A stretch of DNA of 12,576 bases from Methanobacterium sp. PtaU1.Bin097. GTDB taxonomy: Archaea; Methanobacteriota; Methanobacteria; Methanobacteriales; Methanobacteriaceae. The number at the start of each line of letters is the position of its first letter. Positions within the stretch are counted from its first letter, which is position 1. Below, piece after piece: positions 1-7,834 of the stretch. A model generated the notes under the pieces. The model saw nothing but the letters and a program-made list of their open reading frames with translations, made no database searches and was not told the origin of the DNA. The DNA lies in contig MVQY01000101.1 of the NCBI GenBank assembly GCA_002067325.1, forward strand, positions 1 through 12,576, given 5' to 3'. Both the position numbers and the translations under genes were made by a program.

Positions 1-70
1 TAAAAATAAACTGTTTAGTAGTGAGATAAATTTAGATATTAATAGTTAAACTTCTGGCTATATATATTAT

Positions 71-132
71 TTCCCCTACCTGGATCCTTATCTTGATAAT
101 ATTTCCCTACTTAGAAAAAAGTTCCCTACCTA
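71..132. repeat. Degenerate short direct repeats downstream of mcm
   Basis: Three copies of a motif close to TTCCCTACYT lie at about 71-81, 102-112 and 122-131, with the shared CCCTAC core starting at 74, 105 and 124 (spacings 31 and 19). The last copy runs into CCTACCTAGTAGG, a 5-bp stem with a 3-nt loop. They lie in the AT-rich 3' flank of mcm. No open reading frame or RNA gene is evident in 1-172. The repeats are short, so chance or old slippage duplication is possible. Confidence 0.4.
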
Positions 133-137
133 GTAGG

Positions 138-159
138 ATAAAAAAAATTGAAAATTCAA
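138..159 (-). terminator. Probable mcm transcription terminator
   Basis: Read on the minus strand just after the mcm stop codon, the small inverted repeat TTGAATTTTCAA (148-159) is followed at once by an eight-T run (140-147). Archaeal termination relies mainly on oligo-T tracts in the non-template strand, so the T run is the stronger part of this call. The hairpin is only 4-5 bp. Confidence 0.5.
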
Positions 160-172
160 CCTCAAAAATAAA

Positions 173-2191
173 TCATACAACCTTATAATAACCCTGTTTA
201 GGTTCGTATATGGTTCCATTCCTCTTTAAGACCCTTATAACTTCTTCAACTTTTTCCTCATCCATGTTGTATCGGTTTTCCAGTTCGTCCATCAGTATCT
301 GTTTAGGGGCCTTGCCGTTGTACTCGTCTTCCAACCGTTTAATGGTCTCGCTAATCAGTCGGTACTTATCACGGTCTGATTTAGGTGTTCTTCCTTCCAC
401 CTTATCTATGTCCACTTTACCGGTTTCAGGATCGTAACCCACCTGTTTTAGACATTTCTGCTGCAGTAAGATGGCCCTTTTAGCATCGTAATCGGTAACT
501 TCCTGGCTAAGGCGGATACGGGCGCTGGATTCAGATAACCTGACGAGAGCTTCCAGTTGTCTGGCGGTTATAGGTACTGGTGCATCTTCTTCATCATCCA
601 CACCACCCCTCATTCCCACATAGAACTCTTCAAGCACTCTCATGGCTTCCTGGGTTAGTTTGGGGTGTACTTCCTTCCTGGCATAGGCGATGTATTTACG
701 CAGTAGTTCCGGGTCTATCTCAAAGGGAATGGAAGTATTTTTATGGATGCGCAGTATATGACCGGCTAATCTTTTATCTCGGTCTGGGTCTGGTTTATCT
801 TCAATTACGAAGATCAGGTCGAAACGGGAAAGTATGGTTGAGGGGAGGTTGATCTGTTCTGCCGTTGGTTTGAAACGATCGAACCTTCCATATTTGGGGT
901 TGGCCGCTGCCAGAACAGAACACCTGGAGTTAAGGGTGGCCATGATACCTGCCTTGGCTATGCTGATGGTCTGCTGTTCCAGGGCCTCGTGGATGGCTGA
1001 TCTGTCTTCTGGACGCATCTTATCCAGCTCATCAACACATACGTTACCCCGGTCTCCCAGTACCAGGGCTCCTGCTTCCAGGGACCATCCTCCCAGCTCA
1101 TCACGCACTGCTGCCGCGGTAAGACCCACTCCACTGGTACCTTTACCACTGGTGTAGATTCCCCTTGGTGCCAGTTTTGATACGTATTTAAGCATCTGGG
1201 ATTTACCGATACCTGGGTCTCCCACGATGAGGATGTGGATGTCGCCCCTGATCCGGGTTTTATCTTCCAGTAATTTAGCAGAACCTCCAAATAGCTGTAA
1301 AGCGATGGCTTCTTTCACTTCCCGGTAACCCTGTATCGATGGGGCTGTGGAGTTAATAATCTTCTCGTAAACCTGGGGGTCGGTTGCTAATCTTTTTATT
1401 TCTTCTTCATCCTCGGGGTCTATCTTGAGTTCCTCAAATTCCTGTTCCAGGGGTTCGATGTAGTTCCCATAGATGTAATTCTTGAAACGCTTGGTCTTCT
1501 CGTCCCGGACTGTTTTAAGCTGTCCAGTTATACGTACAATATCTCCAGGTGTTAATTCATCCACCAGGTCGTCTTCCAGAGTTACCACTATTTGTCGGGG
1601 TTGTTCTCCTCCAGAGAGATTTTCCAATGGTTCCTGCAGTTTGGTGCTCTGGGTGTCCATGAACTCGGACTCTTCCTGTAAGAGCCGGAACGATCGACCG
1701 CCACACTCCTGGCAAATCGCTGGTTCACTTATTAGACTGGTCCTCTGGGGGACTTCGTGCAGCCTCATACAGCTTCGACATTCAAAAGTAGCGTTCACTA
1801 TTCTGGGACGAATCTCGTCAGTTTTACGTACTATACCATCTACAGCCACAAATTTACCGATGTACTTACTCCTTAAGAATCTCAAGGGTATGTTGTTTCC
1901 TATGTTCTCAAATCGGATATTTAAGTTAGCGTTCTTTCGCAGAGGATCGATGTTGCGTATAGCTTTTTGTGCCGCCTTTATAACCTCTTCAGGCTTTTCT
2001 ATCAGAAGGTCGGCAAGATCTGCGTAGAACATTTCCAGATCTGTATAGTCTACTACTATGGATCTTTCATCGGGGTATTTCTCCAAGGCTTCAAAGATTT
2101 TATCCTTATATTTATCACTGGAAAAGAAATCCTCGAACTTGGCTACGGAAGTTTTGGTTTTATCGGTTGCAATTTCGGCTGATGTTGGCAT
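173..2191 (-). CDS. mcm: Replicative DNA helicase MCM
   Basis: This is the minichromosome maintenance helicase, the ring-shaped 3'-5' ATPase that unwinds DNA at archaeal replication forks. The 672-aa length fits a single archaeal MCM. The N-terminal DNA-binding and oligomerisation region (about 1-255) contains a zinc site with C138, C141, C160 and C163. The AAA+ core follows. It has Walker A GDPGIGKS (324-331, lysine 330), Walker B ending in DELD (387-390), sensor 1 in [11 protein letters not shown] (asparagine 431), the arginine finger in SRFD (R456) and a likely sensor 2 arginine in ITARQLE (R544). Residues from about 605 form the C-terminal winged-helix region. The ATG at 2191 has the Shine-Dalgarno AGGAGA at 2201-2206, 9 nt upstream. 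The gene stands alone, divergent from the coiled-coil gene. All key residues are present, with no sign of an intein or truncation. Confidence 0.98.
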   Translation of the reverse strand: MPTSAEIATDKTKTSVAKFEDFFSSDKYKDKIFEALEKYPDERSIVVDYTDLEMFYADLADLLIEKPEEVIKAAQKAIRNIDPLRKNANLNIRFENIGNNIPLRFLRSKYIGKFVAVDGIVRKTDEIRPRIVNATFECRSCMRLHEVPQRTSLISEPAICQECGGRSFRLLQEESEFMDTQSTKLQEPLENLSGGEQPRQIVVTLEDDLVDELTPGDIVRITGQLKTVRDEKTKRFKNYIYGNYIEPLEQEFEELKIDPEDEEEIKRLATDPQVYEKIINSTAPSIQGYREVKEAIALQLFGGSAKLLEDKTRIRGDIHILIVGDPGIGKSQMLKYVSKLAPRGIYTSGKGTSGVGLTAAAVRDELGGWSLEAGALVLGDRGNVCVDELDKMRPEDRSAIHEALEQQTISIAKAGIMATLNSRCSVLAAANPKYGRFDRFKPTAEQINLPSTILSRFDLIFVIEDKPDPDRDKRLAGHILRIHKNTSIPFEIDPELLRKYIAYARKEVHPKLTQEAMRVLEEFYVGMRGGVDDEEDAPVPITARQLEALVRLSESSARIRLSQEVTDYDAKRAILLQQKCLKQVGYDPETGKVDIDKVEGRTPKSDRDKYRLISETIKRLEDEYNGKAPKQILMDELENRYNMDEEKVEEVIRVLKRNGTIYEPKQGYYKVV

Positions 2192-2200
2192 AAAAAAGAT

Positions 2201-2258
2201 TCTCCTACAAAAATATAGGGGTCACTAAACAATAAATGTAATGGTGACTTTTAAGTAC
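2201..2258 (-). promoter_or_regulatory. mcm promoter, ribosome binding site and flanking dyad
   Basis: On the minus strand a TATA-like box CTTAAAAG (2248-2255) would place transcription start near 2226. That gives a leader of about 35 nt carrying the Shine-Dalgarno AGGAGA (2201-2206). An inverted repeat GTCAC (2221-2225) / GTGAC (2244-2248) spans from the box edge to the predicted start, with arms about two helical turns apart. This position would suit an operator. The box and start are inferred by eye. Confidence 0.45.
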
Positions 2259-2273
2259 TTCTATGTAGATCAT

Positions 2274-2312
2274 CAAAATAATATATCTAGAACCAAAATA
2301 ATATATCTAGAA
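2274..2312. repeat. Tandem 19-bp perfect repeat, 20-bp period
   Basis: The 19-bp sequence CAAAATAATATATCTAGAA occurs at 2274-2292 and again, without mismatch, at 2294-2312. Each unit contains an AT-rich TATA-like stretch and the palindrome TCTAGA. The pair lies between the divergent mcm and coiled-coil genes, upstream of the mcm promoter. It could be a paired regulator site at two-helical-turn spacing, duplicated TATA-like elements, or a recent slippage duplication. Confidence 0.85.
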
Positions 2313-2339
2313 AATCTTATATTAGATGATTACAAATAA

Positions 2340-2362
2340 TAATAAGTTTTTTTATCTTATTA
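2340..2362. promoter_or_regulatory. 7-bp inverted repeat upstream of the coiled-coil gene
   Basis: TAATAAG (2340-2346) and CTTATTA (2356-2362) form a perfect 7-bp inverted repeat around a 9-nt T-rich spacer. It lies about 30 nt upstream of the TTG start of the coiled-coil gene, next to AT-rich sequence (2363-2380) in which a TATA box is hard to single out. It may be an operator or only an AT-rich coincidence. Confidence 0.3.
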
Positions 2363-2393
2363 AAGTATATGTATAATTATTTGAGGTAGTAAA

Positions 2394-2828
2394 TTGAGAA
2401 GATCACGTTTGAATTTATTTAAGGCAACATCCATGACCATATCTGTTCTGGGGATTATCATGGTAATCATCACCATCGGAATAATAGGTTATCTGGTTTT
2501 CGATACTTTATCATCAACCATTTCAACTGATGTGGGTAGTGGTTCGGATTATGACAAATTAGCTGCCTTGAAATCAGATTATAATAACCTCAATAATCAG
2601 TTTGTGGAAACCAAGTTGCAAATCCAGAGGATGAACAACGTAAATGCCACCATGGCCTATGATAAAGCAGAGTTGGAATTAATCCGGGCTCAATCAGATA
2701 TAAGTGATGTGGAAAGTGCTATCAATTCCAGGAAATCATCTGATGAAGTGAAAAATAGGATAAAACTCGCACAGGATCAGCTGGGGGTTGCTGATCAGGC
2801 GCTCCGAGATCTGCAGGCTAAATATTGA
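2394..2828 (+). CDS. Membrane-anchored coiled-coil protein, function unknown
   Basis: I do not recognise this 144-aa protein. It has a short basic N-terminus (RRSR, K10), one hydrophobic segment at about residues 15-36, a polar linker, and then a charged helical region from about 53 to 144 with heptad-like spacing. By the positive-inside rule, the N-terminus should be cytoplasmic and the coiled-coil domain outside the cell. That domain contains one N-glycosylation sequon (N84-A-T). The start is TTG at 2394, supported by GAGGT at 2383-2387, 6 nt upstream; no in-frame ATG fits as well. It is a single gene, divergent from mcm and 133 bp ahead of the acyltransferase. Its last codons and stop are duplicated just downstream. 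The good start signal and the structured protein make it a likely real gene. No function can be assigned. Confidence 0.85.
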   Translation: MRRSRLNLFKATSMTISVLGIIMVIITIGIIGYLVFDTLSSTISTDVGSGSDYDKLAALKSDYNNLNNQFVETKLQIQRMNNVNATMAYDKAELELIRAQSDISDVESAINSRKSSDEVKNRIKLAQDQLGVADQALRDLQAKY

Positions 2829-2864
2829 AGACTGTAGGCTAAATATTGAAGGCCAGTAATATTG
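2811..2864 (+). repeat. Tandem 21-bp duplication across the stop codon
   Basis: The 20-bp segment CTGCAGGCTAAATATTGAAG (2811-2830), which encodes the C-terminus and TGA stop of the coiled-coil protein, is repeated at 2832-2851 with one C-to-T change. The period is 21 bp, so the copy stays in frame. The change turns a CAG codon into a TAG stop. A weaker third copy (GGC....AATATTG, 2851-2864) follows, its core shifted by 16 bp. Slippage or another local duplication is the simplest origin. Confidence 0.85.
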
Positions 2865-2925
2865 TATCATAAGCAACGTGGGTAGTTAAAAAACTCGTAA
2901 TCAAGATTTCTTCACATTTTTCGAT

Positions 2926-2957
2926 TTAATTTATATATAGCGAATTAACATATGGTG
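2926..2957 (+). promoter_or_regulatory. Acyltransferase gene promoter with dyad around the TATA box
   Basis: TTTATATATAG (about 2930-2940) is a strong archaeal TATA box. Its centre is about 27 nt upstream of the ATG at 2962, so transcription may start at or very near the start codon. A perfect 6-bp inverted repeat TTAATT (2926-2931) / AATTAA (2943-2948) flanks the box. A weak GGTG (2954-2957) is the only ribosome-binding candidate. Confidence 0.6.
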
Positions 2958-2961
2958 TTGT

Positions 2962-4092
2962 ATGACTGTTACGAAAAAGCATCTCATGGAAGTAGACCTG
3001 ATAAAGGGTCTGGCCATAATATCTGTTGTACTGGTCCACTGTCTTCCCTACAATGATGCTTTCATGACTTTGAGGATGTTCACCTTTTCCATGGCCCTTT
3101 TAATTTTCATGCTGCTTATGGGTCGTAATATGTACGCATCCTTTGAAAAACATAACTACATGGAGAATGGTTTTCATGCACTCAGTTACTTAAAAAACCG
3201 GTTGGTACGATTTCTATACCCATTCATCCCTGTATTTGTGATTTCCATTATTCTGGGATTGTTAACTAACCAGGATCTTTATTTCGGACTTTATACTCTG
3301 GTAGGCTACCTTCCACTGCCCGGTCCCGGTAACTACTTCGTAACGGTGCTCTTACAGTTTATAATAATATTCCCCCTTTTATACCTGGCTTACAAGCGAT
3401 ATCCACGGTTAACCTTAATTGCAACCTTTGCTATAAGCTTACTATTTGAGTTAATATCTCCATATATCAGTGCATTAAATGCAGACGCATATATATACTA
3501 CGCTAACATTTTAAGGTATCTGTTCGTGATTACTTTAGGATTATGGGTCCTGGAAGCCTTTGAACCAACAAAGAGAATCAGATCAAACCTGGAATCATTT
3601 ATAGTATTGATTGGACTGGTGGTAGGGGTTATCTATATGGTTGCCTTTGGAATTTTCCACTGGGAAGTTCCATTTTTCAACACCTTCTGGGGTACTGAAT
3701 ACCCCACACTAGGATCCTACGTGGTTATAGTGGCATTTTATCCTCTAGTACTTTACATGCTGGCCTACAGGATTTTACCATCTAATTCCGAAAACAAAAT
3801 CATTAAATTCATTGCCTATGTGGGGAAAGCTTCTTACCATGTATTCCTGGTTCAGATACTGTTTTTCGCTGTATTCTACAATCCCTATGCCACGATTTCC
3901 CAGTCTGGATTGTTCGATCCAGTGACCAGTGGAATAATATCCATAGTGGTAAGCCTAGCAGTGACCCTACCTCTGGGGGCTCTGTTCTATAAATATGAAT
4001 ACGTCTTCGATAACATACTGGATCGACTGTTCCGGATAAAAAAGGACGATTCAGATTTAACGAGTGGTAGAAGTCTGAAAAAACAGAATTAA
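2962..4092 (+). CDS. Acyltransferase-3 family integral membrane protein
   Basis: The 376-aa polytopic protein has about 10-11 hydrophobic segments spread from residue 14 to 345 and a short charged C-terminal tail. The N-terminal motif EVDLIKGLAIISVVLVH (residues 10-26) matches the opening of the acyltransferase-3 family, including the conserved histidine (H26). A late segment, ASYHVFLVQ, resembles the family's conserved 'SY.iyLvH' helix. Members typically move acetyl or other acyl groups onto sugars or lipids of the cell envelope. The substrate cannot be read from sequence. Modification of surface glycan, N-glycan or lipid is an inference. ATG 2962 directly opens the family motif. The gene is monocistronic and converges with rlmE across a 47-bp gap. 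Family assignment is fairly firm; the reaction is not. Confidence 0.85.
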   Translation: MTVTKKHLMEVDLIKGLAIISVVLVHCLPYNDAFMTLRMFTFSMALLIFMLLMGRNMYASFEKHNYMENGFHALSYLKNRLVRFLYPFIPVFVISIILGLLTNQDLYFGLYTLVGYLPLPGPGNYFVTVLLQFIIIFPLLYLAYKRYPRLTLIATFAISLLFELISPYISALNADAYIYYANILRYLFVITLGLWVLEAFEPTKRIRSNLESFIVLIGLVVGVIYMVAFGIFHWEVPFFNTFWGTEYPTLGSYVVIVAFYPLVLYMLAYRILPSNSENKIIKFIAYVGKASYHVFLVQILFFAVFYNPYATISQSGLFDPVTSGIISIVVSLAVTLPLGALFYKYEYVFDNILDRLFRIKKDDSDLTSGRSLKKQN

Positions 4093-4139
4093 AATATTAT
4101 TCCTTACTGATTGAATCCCTGTAGAATTAAGATTATACA

Positions 4140-4731
4140 CTATCTTCTGGCTATCACGTACATCTCCACACTTTTCTTCCGGGAGGAGGGTGGTTTGGTT
4201 GTTTTAACCGTTTTAAATTCTTTTTTAATCTCTTTCAAGAGGTTTTCAAATTCTTCTCCCTGGAAGGCCTTCATTATTAAACTGCCGTGGGGCTTTAAAA
4301 TAGATCCAGAAATTCTAAGCACACCCAAGGCCAGATCCAGGGCGCGTACTTGATCTACATCCTTCACTCCGCTGAGCTGGGGAGAGGCATCTGAAAGGAT
4401 GACGTCAACTTTCCTGCCTGTAATTTCAAGTATCTGGTCTAGGGTTTCTTCTCGAGTAAAGTCTCCCATGATCCCGATGAAGTTATCGCCTTCTATGGGT
4501 TTGATCCTCTGCAGGTCAACTCCCACCACCAGGCCTTCTTCCCCTACCTTTTCCAGGGCTACTTGGGACCATCCCCCTGGAGCAGCTCCCAGGTCAAGGA
4601 CGATATCTCCTTTCTGGATGATCTTGAATTTATTGTTGAGTTGGAGCAGTTTATAGGAGGCCCGGGAGTGGTAGCTCTCCTTTTTAGCCATCTTATAGTA
4701 GGGTTCCTCCTTTCTCTCCTTGTTCCACTTT

Positions 4732-4739
<8 letters not shown>
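4140..4739 (-). CDS. rlmE: RlmE/FtsJ-type rRNA 2'-O-methyltransferase
   Basis: This 199-aa SAM-dependent methyltransferase belongs to the FtsJ/RrmJ family, whose bacterial member 2'-O-methylates U2552 in the A-loop of 23S rRNA. The catalytic K-D-K-E tetrad is visible as K30 (SRASYKL), D117 (SDASP), K157 (MKAFQG) and E192 (SVEMY). The SAM-binding motif GAAPGGWSQ spans 51-59. The lysine-rich N-terminus may help bind RNA. The ATG at 4739 lies inside the 3' end of the phosphoesterase gene (8-nt overlap), so translation of the two is probably coupled. AAGGACC is the only upstream ribosome-binding candidate. Length fits the single-domain family. The exact rRNA position in this organism is inferred from the family. 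Confidence 0.95.
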
Positions 4740-5265
<526 letters not shown>

Positions 5266-5290
5266 CTAATTTGATACTCCTCTTTTAAAT

Positions 5291-5435
5291 ATTGAAATAT
5301 ATCTTTAATTGAGATATCCTTCATATAATATACATATTTTATATACATCGTTGATAATATTGTAAAGATTATCGAAATATCAATTTTATTGAACTTCAAG
5401 TTTTTATAAAAAAAATTTTATTATTATGAGTGATC
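5291..5435. promoter_or_regulatory. Divergent control region, phosphoesterase-rlmE and topA
   Basis: This AT-rich spacer serves two divergent transcripts. Candidate TATA boxes are AGATATATTTC on the minus strand (about 5294-5304) for the phosphoesterase unit. On the plus strand they are TTTTATATAC (about 5337-5346) or TTTTTATAAA (5401-5410) for topA. Three copies of a motif ATYGARATAT lie at 5291-5300, 5308-5317 and 5371-5380. An inverted repeat GATAAT (5353-5358) / ATTATC (5368-5373) sits between the topA boxes. The topA Shine-Dalgarno is GAGTGATC (5428-5435). Confidence 0.4.
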
Positions 5436-5438
5436 ATC

Positions 5439-7559
5439 ATGCATGAGGTAATCATATGCGAAAAACCAAGGACGTCCGAGAGGATATCAGCTGCTCTGCC
5501 TGGTAAAGTAGAAAAAAAGAACTACAGAAGGATCCCTTACTATGAAGTGGAAAATAACGGGAAAAAAACCACAGTCCTGGCTGCAGTTGGCCACCTATAC
5601 TCTTTAGCACCTAAAAACAGGAAGAAAAAGAAGTTCGACCTGGAATGGGTGCCCCTTTATGAAAGGGATAAATCAAAGAAGTACATCAAAAGTTACGTGG
5701 ACGCCATAAAAAAGCTTTCCAAAGACGCTGATAGATTTGTACATGCCTGCGATTACGATATAGAAGGAACACTCATTGGTTACAACGTCCTGAAATATGC
5801 CTGCGGCCAGGATAGTCTGGACAACACGGTTAGGATGAAGTTCTCCACCCTCACCGATGAGGATATACTGGAAGCCTATGAAAATCCCATCAACCTGGAC
5901 ATCAACCAGGTGGACAGTGGAATTGCACGGCACGTACTTGACTTTATCTTCGGAGTGAACATTTCCAAGTACCTCACCGATGCAGTTATGAAATCCACCA
6001 AGAGGTACATCCAACTATCTGCCGGCAGAGTACAGACACCTACACTGACCATACTGGTCGACCGGGAGAAGGAAATCGGCACATTTATCCCAGAACCCTA
6101 CTGGAACATCAAAGCATATCTGGAAGGAGACATCATAGCCGACCATAAGAAGGGTAAGATCTTCAAAAGAGAGGATGTAGATGAAATCCTGGCAGATTGT
6201 AAGGATAAAGACGCCCAGGTTTCCAAGATCGAACTTAAAACTTCCAAAAAGATCCCACCATTCCCCTTCGATCTGGGGTCCCTGCAGTCAGAGGCCTACT
6301 CCCTATTCGGTTTCAGCCCTAAAAGGACCCAGCAAATAGCCCAGAACCTTTATTCAGAGGGTTACACTTCTTATCCACGTACATCTTCCCAGAAACTTCC
6401 CAAAAGCATAGGTTACGATAAGATACTTAAAAAACTCTCAGGCAACGCCGCCTTTAGAAAAACAATCCATAAACTCAAGAAGCCATACAAGCCACGCGAA
6501 GGTAAGAAAAAGGATGAAGCACACCCATCCATACACCCCACCGGAGTTCTGCCTAAAAAACTGGGTAGAGATTATCAGAAACTTTACGAACTCATAGCCT
6601 ACCGGTTTATAAGTGTTTTCGGTGAAGATGCACTGGTAGAGACCATGAAGACAAACCTGGAGATAGGAAAGCAACCCTTCACCTTCACCAGGAAGAGAAC
6701 GGCTAAACTGGGATGGCAGGAGCAGTACCCCTTCAGGAGCGTTGAAAACGATGAATTCCCTAACATCCAGGAAGGCGATAAGCTGAAGGGTGAGGTTAAA
6801 GATGAAGAAAAAGAAACCAAACCCCCAGCACGTTATAATCAGGCTTCTTTAATACGGGAATTAGAAAAAAGGGGACTGGGAACTAAATCCACCCGGGCTA
6901 ATATCATATCGATCCTTTACGATAGAAAGTATGTGGAAGGAAAGAAGATAGAGGTAAACGTACTGGGCGAACAGCTTATAGACACCCTGGTGAAGTATTC
7001 CCAGAAGATAACCAGTGAAGAATTAACCAGGGAGTTTGAAACCAAACTTGAAAATATACAGAAGGGTAAAACCCAGAAAGAAAATATTATAGAGGAATAT
7101 AAAACAGAAATAAGCTCTATTCTGGATGATATTGAGGAAAACAAACTCAAAATCGGTCAAGAATTGTATAAAGCTTACCGGGAGAGTATGATCGTCGGTG
7201 AGTGTAAATGCGGTAAAAACCTGATCCTCATCAGTTCTCGTCAGGGAAACCCATTCGTTGGTTGTTCTGGATATCCAGAATGTAAAAATACCTATTCACT
7301 ACCCCGAGGGGCAACCATCCTCAAGACGAAGTGTGAGGAATGCGGACTTCCCATAATATCCTTTGGAAAACCCAGACAGAGGGCCTGCCTGGATCCTAAG
7401 TGCGGTAAAGAGGATCAGGAACCGTCCAATGAAGTGGTGGGTGAATGCCCGGAATGTGGCAGTGAACTTATTAAAAGGTCAGGACGTTTTGGTGAATTTA
7501 TAGGCTGTAAAGGATTCCCTAAATGCCGTTACACCAGATCGATAGAAGAGAATGTTTGA
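5439..7559 (+). CDS. topA: DNA topoisomerase I (type IA, archaeal)
   Basis: This enzyme relaxes negatively supercoiled DNA by single-strand passage through a 5'-phosphotyrosine intermediate. Numbered from ATG 5439 (706 aa), the Toprim domain starts at the N-terminus with HEVIICEKP (E8) and has the acidic triad DYDIE (D105, D107, E109). The catalytic tyrosine is Y312 in [10 protein letters not shown], with R314 beside it. The C-terminus has three four-cysteine zinc ribbons: C589/C591/C609/C615, C632/C635/C650/C655 and C670/C673/C690/C696. The first opens with CxC instead of CxxC. I chose ATG 5439 because archaeal TopA usually starts [10 protein letters not shown]. An in-frame GTG at 5430 would add three residues, but it lies within the probable Shine-Dalgarno GAGTGATC. 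The gene is divergent from the phosphoesterase. Its 3' end is repeated in the spacer that follows. Confidence 0.97.
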   Translation: MHEVIICEKPRTSERISAALPGKVEKKNYRRIPYYEVENNGKKTTVLAAVGHLYSLAPKNRKKKKFDLEWVPLYERDKSKKYIKSYVDAIKKLSKDADRFVHACDYDIEGTLIGYNVLKYACGQDSLDNTVRMKFSTLTDEDILEAYENPINLDINQVDSGIARHVLDFIFGVNISKYLTDAVMKSTKRYIQLSAGRVQTPTLTILVDREKEIGTFIPEPYWNIKAYLEGDIIADHKKGKIFKREDVDEILADCKDKDAQVSKIELKTSKKIPPFPFDLGSLQSEAYSLFGFSPKRTQQIAQNLYSEGYTSYPRTSSQKLPKSIGYDKILKKLSGNAAFRKTIHKLKKPYKPREGKKKDEAHPSIHPTGVLPKKLGRDYQKLYELIAYRFISVFGEDALVETMKTNLEIGKQPFTFTRKRTAKLGWQEQYPFRSVENDEFPNIQEGDKLKGEVKDEEKETKPPARYNQASLIRELEKRGLGTKSTRANIISILYDRKYVEGKKIEVNVLGEQLIDTLVKYSQKITSEELTREFETKLENIQKGKTQKENIIEEYKTEISSILDDIEENKLKIGQELYKAYRESMIVGECKCGKNLILISSRQGNPFVGCSGYPECKNTYSLPRGATILKTKCEECGLPIISFGKPRQRACLDPKCGKEDQEPSNEVVGECPECGSELIKRSGRFGEFIGCKGFPKCRYTRSIEENV

Positions 7560-7657
7560 TTAATGGAAGAAAATATTTGATAAAGAAAATGTCTGATTAA
7601 TAGAGGAAAATCTGATACTCAAGAGATGCTTATACTTAAATAGAAGGGGAAAGTCTG
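7545..7657 (+). repeat. Degenerate tandem copies of the topA 3' end
   Basis: The last codons and stop of topA (GAAGAGAATGTTTGA, 7545-7559) recur as GAAGAAAATATTTGA (7566-7580), exactly 21 bp on and in frame. AAAGAAAATGTCTGA follows at 7582-7596 (16 bp on). More diverged forms end at 7615 and about 7657 (AGAAGGGGAAAGTCTGA). Copies become less alike with distance from the gene. The rest of the 275-bp spacer is AT-rich, with a possible T-tract terminator (7704-7709) and the aglB promoter. No further gene is evident. Confidence 0.75.
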
Positions 7658-7703
7658 ATATTAAACTAGAAGATAATCATGACCGATTTAAGTATCAAAC
7701 TCA

Positions 7704-7709
7704 TTTTTT
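7704..7709 (+). terminator. Possible topA T-tract terminator
   Basis: A run of six T residues lies about 145 nt after the topA stop, with no convincing hairpin. Oligo-T alone can end archaeal transcription, but the distance and shortness make this tentative. Confidence 0.25.
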
Positions 7710-7771
7710 CTGATTATTAGGGTGATTTTGTAATATGGTGATTTACATTGGGGTTTAAATTTGGAAAATCC

Positions 7772-7827
7772 ATAAATATAAGTTCATATTAGGTATAATC
7801 AAATTAGAACTATAAAAAATACTGAGG
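7772..7827 (+). promoter_or_regulatory. aglB promoter and ribosome binding site
   Basis: ATAAATATA (7772-7780) is a good archaeal TATA box preceded by purine-rich GGAAAA. Start of transcription near 7802 would give a leader of about 33 nt containing the Shine-Dalgarno GAGG (7824-7827), 7 nt before the ATG at 7835. A second AT-rich box, CTATAAAAAA (about 7810-7819), is too close to the start codon to be the main one. Confidence 0.55.
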
Positions 7828-7834
7828 CCATTTC

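Noticed and set aside
71..132. Possible CRISPR remnant
   Set aside because: The repeats are only about 10 bp, unevenly spaced (31 and 19), and there are no spacer-length units or cas genes.
1482..2027. 181-codon plus-strand reading frame opposite mcm
   Set aside because: It lies entirely antisense to the well-supported MCM coding region. Its translation is rich in Ser and Arg with no domain, and it has no independent promoter.
2192..2393. Possible replication origin beside mcm
   Set aside because: The region is AT-rich with repeats, but no orc1/cdc6 gene adjoins it and I see no mini-ORB-like elements with a G-string.
2835..2837. TAG in the duplicated tail as a pyrrolysine codon
   Set aside because: It lies after an in-frame TGA stop, the reading frame ends at once again, and no pyrrolysine machinery is in the window.
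7733..7760. Near repeat GGTGATTT in the aglB upstream spacer
   Set aside because: Only about 8 bp match (TGGTGATTT and GGGTGATTT), which is expected by chance in such sequence.
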